NCBI GenBank assembly: GCA_900771325.1 | Contig: CAAGNN010000142.1 | Coordinates: 1-9,548 of the forward strand | Reading direction: 5' to 3' | DNA: 9,548 nt | DNA from: Kiritimatiellia bacterium | GTDB lineage: Bacteria; Verrucomicrobiota; Kiritimatiellia; RFP12; DVOR01 | Shown: positions 4,667-9,548 of the stretch, in pieces | Numbering within the stretch: position 1 is the first letter of the stretch | Layout of the letters: each line of letters begins with the position of its first letter | The notes under the pieces: model-generated | Database searches by the model: none | The model's input: only the letters and a program-made list of their open reading frames with translations | Told to the model about the DNA's origin: nothing | Position numbers and translations under genes: made by a program

Positions 4667-6580
4667 ATGAACCTTAAACTCTGCTTGATGGGCGGCGCCG
4701 CGTTGGCCGCCGCAGTGGCAATGGCCGCCGTGCAGATGAACGCCTGGCGCCCGGCGTGGACGGCCATTGAGCCGCTCTGTGCTGCCACCGATTGGGACCA
4801 GGAGGGCGCGCTCAACAGCTATATCAACATTGATAAGGACGGCAACTACGCCAACAACGGCTGCGGCTGCGATCCGCTGGCCTGGGGGCAGGTGGTCGTC
4901 TACCACGCCCTCAACCACGGCTTCCCGGCCGCCGGTTGGGAGCCCACGCCCGTTACCGGGCGCGTCTACTTTGGCACGAGCGACCAGACGGGGACCGAGC
5001 GCACGACGATGTCTGGCCCCTACGACTGGGAGGCCATTCGCGACAAGGTTTGGGAGAAGGATGGCGAGGGCAAGACGCTCTCCTGCCCGGTGGGCCGGCT
5101 GATGTGGGACCTGGGCGTCCTCGCTGCCAGCTGCTACGGCGACAACACCAAAACCACCATCTGGCCGCACGTCTGCACCTACTTCGGCTACGCCAGCGCC
5201 GGCTACCGCTACACCGAGCCGGTCGTCGACAAAGTCCTTCAGCCCTACTGGGAGGAGATGCTCTGCACCCTGCTGCGCACCTCGCTTCAGGCCGGCGCGC
5301 CGGTCGTCACGAGTATTCGCGAGGGCAACGGCCACATGGTCGTCACCGACGGCTATGGCGTGGACACCAACGGCAAGATCTGGTTCCACGTCGACCGCGG
5401 CTACGGCACCGCCAGCGGCCGTTGGTGGGATATGGAGCAGATGCTCGCGATGGTCAACGCCGTCTACACCTTCGCTTCGCCCACCGACCTGGGCGGAGTC
5501 ATCGCCGGGCGCGTGACCTCGCCCACCGGCGCGCCCATCGCCGGAGCCACCCTAGTGGTCAGCAACGGCCGCGATGCGCGCGTGGTCACCACCGATGCCG
5601 CGGGCCTCTACACCTTCTCCGGCTTCGAGGCAATCTCCGACGCGGGCGTGACCTCCGAGGACCTCGCGCGGAGGTACTACACCGTCACGGCCCTGGCCGA
5701 GGGGTGCGAAGTCGCCACCCAGTGCGTCGCCCTGACCGCCTATGTCGATGACGACCGCCGGAGCGTCAAGCAGGACGAGGCCGAAAAGGCGCTCGGCAAG
5801 GGCGAGTTCTACACCTTCCCGCTGATGATTGGCAGTGCGGTGGCCGACTTTACCCTCACCCCGCGCCGCTTCTTTGCGCCGGAGGGGACCGGCTCGGGGC
5901 GGTCGTGGGCCGACCCAGCGGCCTTGACTGCCGAGGCCGTTGCCGCCGCTGCGGGCGGAGAGCTCTACCTGGCGCAAGGTGCCTACACCCTCACCGAGGC
6001 GCTCACCCTCCCCGCCGGCACCACCCTCTCCGGCGGCTACGACCCGGCAACCGGCCTCGCCGACCCCCTCGCCACCCCCACCGTGCTGAACTTCCAGAGC
6101 GAAGAGAACCTGGATGCCTGCATTACCCTTTCGGCCAACAGCGAATTGCGCGGCGTTTCGCTCACCTTCACGAGCGAGGACGGCGGGGCGCAAGCCCTTC
6201 TCTCGGCCGACATCGCGCTCGCCGCCAAGCCGCAGGTCTTCGGTGTCTCCTTCCCGGCCTACAGCGCGGCCTACAAGTACGCCGCCAACCTCGCGCTCAC
6301 CTGCTGCACCTTCGCCTGCAACACCGGTGCGCCCCAGTGCACCAACTGCACCTTCCTCCACTGCTCCTTCTACGACGCAGCCTACAGCGATGGCGCGGCC
6401 ACCGACCTCGGCGGCAACCGCTTCAAGGTCACCTCCGGCTCCTGGCGGCCCGAGGGCGCGCTGGATTGCCCCGACAAGGCGAAGCACTCCTGCCCCGAGC
6501 TCGGCCTTGACGGCCGGCCGCTCGGCCAGACCCAAGGCGCGCTCGCGCCCGCCGGCGGCTACACCCTCTCCCTCCAATAA
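4667..6580 (+). CDS. Exported C10 (streptopain)-like peptidase with beta-helix C-terminus
   Basis: 637-aa exported protein. The signal peptide is residues 1-20/21 (K4, then an Ala-rich core and AMA). Residues about 30-270 resemble family C10 cysteine peptidases such as SpeB. C68 in NNGCGCDPLAWGQ sits seven residues before Q75, the spacing of the SpeB catalytic Cys and Gln, and H223 lies in NGHMVVTDGYG. The later HVNWGWGG block reads HVDRGYG, so the Asn-Trp pair is Asp-Arg and activity may be altered or lost. Residues about 275-365 look like a carboxypeptidase-regulatory-like beta-sandwich (IAGRVTSPTGAPIAGATLVV). From about 405 (GTGSGRSW) to the end is a probable right-handed beta-helix with six cysteines near 546-566 and a terminal LDGRP motif. 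The start follows AAAGG (4654-4658), 8 nt upstream and next to the previous stop. It could be a peptidase, an inhibitor-like pseudoenzyme or a surface protein. Confidence 0.85.
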   Translation: MNLKLCLMGGAALAAAVAMAAVQMNAWRPAWTAIEPLCAATDWDQEGALNSYINIDKDGNYANNGCGCDPLAWGQVVVYHALNHGFPAAGWEPTPVTGRVYFGTSDQTGTERTTMSGPYDWEAIRDKVWEKDGEGKTLSCPVGRLMWDLGVLAASCYGDNTKTTIWPHVCTYFGYASAGYRYTEPVVDKVLQPYWEEMLCTLLRTSLQAGAPVVTSIREGNGHMVVTDGYGVDTNGKIWFHVDRGYGTASGRWWDMEQMLAMVNAVYTFASPTDLGGVIAGRVTSPTGAPIAGATLVVSNGRDARVVTTDAAGLYTFSGFEAISDAGVTSEDLARRYYTVTALAEGCEVATQCVALTAYVDDDRRSVKQDEAEKALGKGEFYTFPLMIGSAVADFTLTPRRFFAPEGTGSGRSWADPAALTAEAVAAAAGGELYLAQGAYTLTEALTLPAGTTLSGGYDPATGLADPLATPTVLNFQSEENLDACITLSANSELRGVSLTFTSEDGGAQALLSADIALAAKPQVFGVSFPAYSAAYKYAANLALTCCTFACNTGAPQCTNCTFLHCSFYDAAYSDGAATDLGGNRFKVTSGSWRPEGALDCPDKAKHSCPELGLDGRPLGQTQGALAPAGGYTLSLQ

Positions 6581-6596
6581 CTCCGAAAGGCTTGCT

Positions 6597-7241
6597 ATGA
6601 CTGAATACTCGGTCCTCGCCACCGGCCCCCTCGCCGAGAACTGCTACCTCCTTTGGCGCGAGAAGTCCGCCTGGATTATCGACCCCGGGGCCGACTCCGA
6701 GGAGATCCTCGCCGAACTCGACGCGCGCGGCCTTACCCCCGTCTCCATCCTCCTCACCCACGGCCACTTCGACCACCTCGGCGCCCTCGACGCCCTCCTC
6801 AAGCGCTATCCAGAGCTCCCGGTGGTCCTGCGCAGCGAAGAGCTCGACTGGTGCTTCACCCACCCGGTCAACCAGTATCCGCCCTTCTACTTCCACCAGC
6901 AGCGCCCGGCCAAGGTGGTCCAGCCCGGCGAGACCTACGCCTGCGGCGGCCTCTCGGCCCGCCTCATCCCCACCCCCGGCCACACCCCCGGCGGCCAGTG
7001 CATCCTGGTGGAAGACGATGTCCCCGGCCCCCTCTGCTTTACGGGCGACTCCCTCTTCGCCGGCTCCATCGGCCGCACCGACCTCCCCGGCGGCTCCTTC
7101 GCCCAGCTCAACGCCTCCCTCCGCGCCCTCACCCAGGCCCTCCCGCCAGAGACGACCCTCCTCCCCGGCCACGGCCCAGCCTCCACCCTCGAGCGCGAAC
7201 TGCGCACGAACCCCTATCTCCAGCCGGAAACGGAGTTCTAA
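6597..7241 (+). CDS. Metallo-beta-lactamase-fold hydrolase, GloB/YcbL type
   Basis: 214-aa protein without signal peptide, probably cytoplasmic. The family hydrolyses thioesters or related esters at a two-metal centre; glyoxalase II-type activity on S-lactoylglutathione is known for relatives, but the substrate here cannot be read from the sequence. All metal ligands are present: H55, H57, D59 and H60 in THGHFDH, H129 in PTPGHTPGG, D151 in FTGDSLF, and H192 in LLPGHGP. The length fits the short YcbL-like forms that lack the C-terminal helical substrate domain of classical GloB. The ATG at 6597 is set by GAAAGG (6585-6590), 6 nt upstream, and lies 16 nt after the preceding stop, making it the third gene of the operon. 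The frame stays open further upstream, but that part overlaps the peptidase gene and is low-complexity Ser/Pro/Ala, a shadow. Confidence 0.95.
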   Translation: MTEYSVLATGPLAENCYLLWREKSAWIIDPGADSEEILAELDARGLTPVSILLTHGHFDHLGALDALLKRYPELPVVLRSEELDWCFTHPVNQYPPFYFHQQRPAKVVQPGETYACGGLSARLIPTPGHTPGGQCILVEDDVPGPLCFTGDSLFAGSIGRTDLPGGSFAQLNASLRALTQALPPETTLLPGHGPASTLERELRTNPYLQPETEF

Positions 7242-7283
7242 CGAGCGGCCGCCTTCATCGCGCCCCGGCGGGGCCAAGTGATA

Positions 7284-7425
7284 GCCGACAGCGGACAGCG
7301 GACAGCTGACAGCGCTGGCGCTCGATGTGCCAGGCCCGTCTGAGCCGTGTGGTTCGATTAGTTAACCCAGTTGTTTGCCCGTCGCGTTAGCGGCTGTCCG
7401 CTGTCCGCTGTTAGCTGTCAGCTAA
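7284..7425. repeat. Heptamer repeats forming a 19-bp inverted repeat between convergent genes
   Basis: ACAGCGGACAGCGGACAGC (7288-7306) is the exact reverse complement of GCTGTCCGCTGTCCGCTGT (7393-7411), 86 nt apart. Both arms are built of 7-mers: ACAGCGG-ACAGCGG-ACAGCTG-ACAGCGC on the left (7288-7315), with GTCCGCT-GTCCGCT-GTTAGCT-GTCAGCT on the right (7397-7424). A small palindrome TTAGC-TGTCA-GCTAA lies at 7411-7425. The lower-GC interior (7317-7388) holds no gene and no tRNA. Between convergent genes, the folded RNA could stop or stabilise transcripts from either side; that is inference. A weak hairpin GCCCC-GGC-GGGGC (7262-7274) precedes it. Confidence 0.85.
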
Positions 7426-7451
7426 GCGCTAGGCGCGTTCGCGCCTAGCGC
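7426..7451 (-). terminator. Hairpin overlapping the stop of the minus-strand gene
   Basis: GCGCTAGGCGC (7426-7436) and GCGCCTAGCGC (7441-7451) form a perfect 11-bp stem with a 4-nt loop. The TAG stop of the minus-strand gene (7445-7447) lies inside the stem. No U-run follows on the minus strand (it continues TTAGCTGACAG), so if it terminates transcription it does so without a classical tail, or it protects the mRNA 3' end. Confidence 0.45.
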
Positions 7452-9292
7452 GTGAGATCTCTCAGGTTTTGCAAGGCGCGCTCGATGGGCTTGTCGCCGC
7501 AACCCTTGGCGGCGGCCTCCTCGTAGGTGAGTTCCGCGCGGAGGGCCTCCTTGCCCTTGCCGTTGTTGTGGCGCAGGAACTCCACGGCCACATCCGAGCA
7601 GAGCATAAAGAACCACGGGCTGCTGTCCACCGAGATAGTCGGCAGACCCTGATAGGTGGGCTGCTCGATCTTCCACTGCTTGAGGGCCGCAGCGCGGGCG
7701 TTCTTGGCCGCGCCGGCGGTGACCGGGCGCTTGAGACCGAGGGCGGCATAGGCGCGGGCGGTGGTGAGCATGCGTAGCGTGCCGGTGAGGTCGTTGGCCT
7801 GACGGTATTCGGCGGCCAGACGGTAGAAGACATCGCCGTGGAGGGGGTTGTCGAGGAAGACGCTCTCGAGGAGGGTGGTGCGCTGGAGTTTGCCGGGCTT
7901 AAGCAGGTCGATGATGCCCAGGGCCATGCGCCCATCCTCGTAGGCCTGCAGACCCTGGTTCAGGGTCGGGGCCAACCCCAGGAAGAAGTTGTGGCGCACC
8001 ATCCCGCTGACGGGCGCGGTGGGGTCGACCGTCTCGGCCTTGGGCAGGTGCCACTGGGCGGAGGAGCCGACGCCGGTGTAGGGGTTGTCGGCGCAGGTGA
8101 GGTAGGTGTAGTAGTTCCCGCGCTCGCCCATATAGTAGAACTTGCCATCCGGGGGCGCGGCGACGGCCGTGGCCGCCACGTTGAGCGCGTTGAGCCCCCA
8201 CGCCCAGGACTTGCCGCCTTGGTCCTTCTTGATGCCGTTGTAGATGCGGATGAACTTGTCCGGATGCCAGTTGCTGCGCGCGAAGCGGAAGTTGGGGTCC
8301 CGCGGGGTCATATCGGCCTGCCCGGTGGCGGTCTTCTGCTGGCCCAGCCCGAGGGCGGGGACCTCCTTGGCCGAGACGAAGTAGCCAAAGAGGAAGCTCG
8401 TTTCGTCAATCTCCGCGAGGTCGGCGGCATAGAGGAGGATGGGCCAGTCGGACTTCTCCATCTTGAAGGGCGGGCGGTTCGTCTTGGGCGGAATGCGCGG
8501 GTTGCGGAAGATCTTCATCAGCAGCGCGCGCTGGGGCGTGGGGGTGCAGTCGACGTAGGGCGGATAGATCTTTCCGCCCAGGGCCACGTTCTCCCAGTTG
8601 GGGAACTTGGTGAGCATCGGCGGGTCGTCGGGCTTTAGGCGCACAATCATATTAATCTCGTGCAGCGGCATCTCCTGAAGCTCGGGAATCGTCAATGGCG
8701 GGCGCGTATTAACGAGCGACTGCGGCCCGGCAATCCACTCGCCGAGCTTGCGCTCCTCCTCGGAGACCTTCGGGTAGTCCTCCGGCGCGAGCAGCGCAAA
8801 GTCCCCGCCCTTACCCTTGCGCTTCTCCAGCACCAACCGCTCCAGCCGCGCCGGGTCCCACGCCTCCTTCACACGGTCGATGGGGAAGAGCGTGTCGCGG
8901 TAGCGAATGGCATAGGCCAGCGCCAACTGCCGCCACTGGTCCAACTTCACCGGCCCCAACGCCAACCCCAGCCGCTGGAAGTTCAGCAGGATATTCGGGT
9001 TGATGGGCGAGGTGGCCGCCGCCACCGCACTCAGAATCTGCGGCCGCTGCTTGACCCACTTCCATGTGGTCTCGTTGATCTTATTGGGCCCATACTTCGC
9101 CCGAATCACCGCCTCGGCATAGTCCATATACGCCTGGCGCACCGCCGGCGTGAAGGCATACTCCGATTGCTTGAGCGCCGCCTCCAGCGCCTGCTTCGCC
9201 GCCGCCTCTGTCGGTGCAGCCCCAAACACCACCGCCCCCCAAACGGTCACCCCGGCCACCAACACCATCCGTAATGATAAAAGCCATCTCAT
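7445..9292 (-). CDS. Large exported protein of unknown function
   Basis: 615-aa protein I cannot assign to a family. It starts with a clear Sec signal peptide: R2 and R8, a hydrophobic core (VLVAGVTVWGAVVF), and probable cleavage after GAA at residue 26, so the mature protein is periplasmic, outer-membrane-associated or secreted. No further membrane segments are evident. Helical stretches at about 27-130 are followed by mixed sequence with many Pro, Trp and Tyr, for example WAWG at 363-366 and the aromatic GKFYYMGERGNYYTYL after it. The last 130 residues are helical and Ala-rich (tetratricopeptide-like in feel, not shown). The ATG at 9292 is chosen because the signal peptide begins there; upstream in-frame sequence is repeat DNA. 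No good ribosome site precedes it, and the promoter -10 ends only 9 nt upstream, implying a nearly leaderless mRNA. It is convergent with the operon. Confidence 0.9.
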   Translation of the reverse strand: MRWLLSLRMVLVAGVTVWGAVVFGAAPTEAAAKQALEAALKQSEYAFTPAVRQAYMDYAEAVIRAKYGPNKINETTWKWVKQRPQILSAVAAATSPINPNILLNFQRLGLALGPVKLDQWRQLALAYAIRYRDTLFPIDRVKEAWDPARLERLVLEKRKGKGGDFALLAPEDYPKVSEEERKLGEWIAGPQSLVNTRPPLTIPELQEMPLHEINMIVRLKPDDPPMLTKFPNWENVALGGKIYPPYVDCTPTPQRALLMKIFRNPRIPPKTNRPPFKMEKSDWPILLYAADLAEIDETSFLFGYFVSAKEVPALGLGQQKTATGQADMTPRDPNFRFARSNWHPDKFIRIYNGIKKDQGGKSWAWGLNALNVAATAVAAPPDGKFYYMGERGNYYTYLTCADNPYTGVGSSAQWHLPKAETVDPTAPVSGMVRHNFFLGLAPTLNQGLQAYEDGRMALGIIDLLKPGKLQRTTLLESVFLDNPLHGDVFYRLAAEYRQANDLTGTLRMLTTARAYAALGLKRPVTAGAAKNARAAALKQWKIEQPTYQGLPTISVDSSPWFFMLCSDVAVEFLRHNNGKGKEALRAELTYEEAAAKGCGDKPIERALQNLRDLTR

Positions 9293-9301
9293 GCCCCATA
9301 G

Positions 9302-9328
9302 ACTATCACACCCCTCCGCCACATGCAA
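9302..9328 (-). promoter_or_regulatory. Extended -10 promoter of the minus-strand exported-protein gene
   Basis: On the minus strand TTGCAT (9323-9328) is followed after 15 nt by GATAGT (9302-9307) within TGTGATAGT (9302-9310). This is the same arrangement as at 969-995 and 2512-2539. The expected transcript start (about 9294-9296) is 2-4 nt before the ATG at 9292. Confidence 0.58.
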
Positions 9329-9345
9329 CCCGCTGGGGCGCTTTC

Positions 9346-9548
9346 GTGAAGGTGGCCCTGCGGGCCGTGAGGTGCGGGCTGTCGCCCGCGTGAACGGTGA
9401 ACAGAGAACGGTGCTCGCTACGCTCGCGAGAGGTGGCCTTGCGGGCCGTGAGGTGCGGGCTGTCGCCCGCGTGCGGGGTGCCTTCGGCGCGAGGGTAAGC
9501 GTGGTGCCGTGGTCTGCTCCGCCAGACCATCCGCCCCGGGTTCGCATC
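9346..9548. repeat. Right chain of hairpins with GTGAGGT linkers, including a duplication
   Basis: A two-hairpin module occurs twice: GGCCC-TGC-GGGCC, GTGAGGT, GCGGGC-TGTC-GCCCGC at 9354-9389, and the same with one change (a wobble pair, GGCCT) at 9435-9470. Between them is GCTCGC-TAC-GCTCGC (9413-9427), a direct repeat module. Further along are GTGCC-TTC-GGCGC (9478-9490) and TGGTCTG-CTCCGC-CAGACCA (9510-9529), followed by CCGCCCCGGGTT (9531-9542). The last two elements match 231-263 apart from four substitutions. No gene is supported in this stretch, and the repeats may continue beyond the window. Confidence 0.85.

Noticed and set aside
5552..6622. 356-codon minus-strand frame opposite the C10-like gene, and a 282-codon frame at 6429-7277
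   Set aside because: Both are Gly/Glu/Ala-rich antisense shadows of well-supported + strand genes, with no start signals.
7340..7376. tRNA-like T-loop (GGTTCGATTA)
   Set aside because: No acceptor stem, anticodon arm or CCA end can be built around it; it lies in the loop between the heptamer inverted repeats.
231..9542. Composite transposon or integron bounded by the direct repeats
   Set aside because: No transposase, integrase or target-site duplication is visible; the repeats belong to a family also present inside the block (837-856).

Overview
The window is very GC-rich bacterial DNA with strong C/G preference at third codon positions. It carries five complete protein genes and probably the first codons of a sixth. 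It reads as a chromosomal accessory stretch around one housekeeping gene (trigger factor). The combination of a secreted C10-like peptidase fused to a cysteine-containing beta-helix, a large secreted orphan protein and repeat-filled intergenic DNA suggests the Planctomycetes-Verrucomicrobia-Chlamydiae group (Kiritimatiellota/Lentisphaerota-like). That placement is inference from protein style; no marker gene proves it.

Layout: 1-30 holds a possible 5' end of a gene leaving the window leftwards, with a promoter at 126-155 (- strand). 180-957 is almost entirely repeat DNA: chains of short hairpins joined by a constant 7-nt linker, a 22-bp tandem array and an 88-bp-period duplication. 1047-2330 encodes trigger factor (tig). 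2336-2522 holds heptamer repeats, a long inverted repeat and a strong UUCG-loop terminator. 2574-7241 is a tight three-gene + strand operon: a 692-aa cytoplasmic protein of unrecognised family, a 637-aa exported C10 (streptopain)-like peptidase with carboxypeptidase-regulatory-like and beta-helix regions, and a GloB/YcbL-type metallo-beta-lactamase-fold hydrolase. 7284-7451 is a second heptamer/inverted-repeat block between convergent genes. 7445-9292 (- strand) encodes a 615-aa exported protein of unknown function. 9346-9548 is another hairpin chain whose last module repeats the one at 231-263.

Three transcription units (tig, the operon and the - strand gene) share one promoter form: TTGC, then 14-15 nt, then TGTGATA, an extended -10 with hexamer GATACT, GATAGA or GATAGT. 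For the - strand gene this puts the expected transcript start within a few bases of the ATG, so it may be leaderless.

The most unusual signals are the modular hairpin chains, where stem sequences differ but pairing is kept and linkers stay NCCTCAC/GTGAGGT, and the heptamer-based inverted repeats placed just after both + strand transcription units. The operon is the best candidate for an undescribed function, but nothing in the sequence proves that its three products work together.
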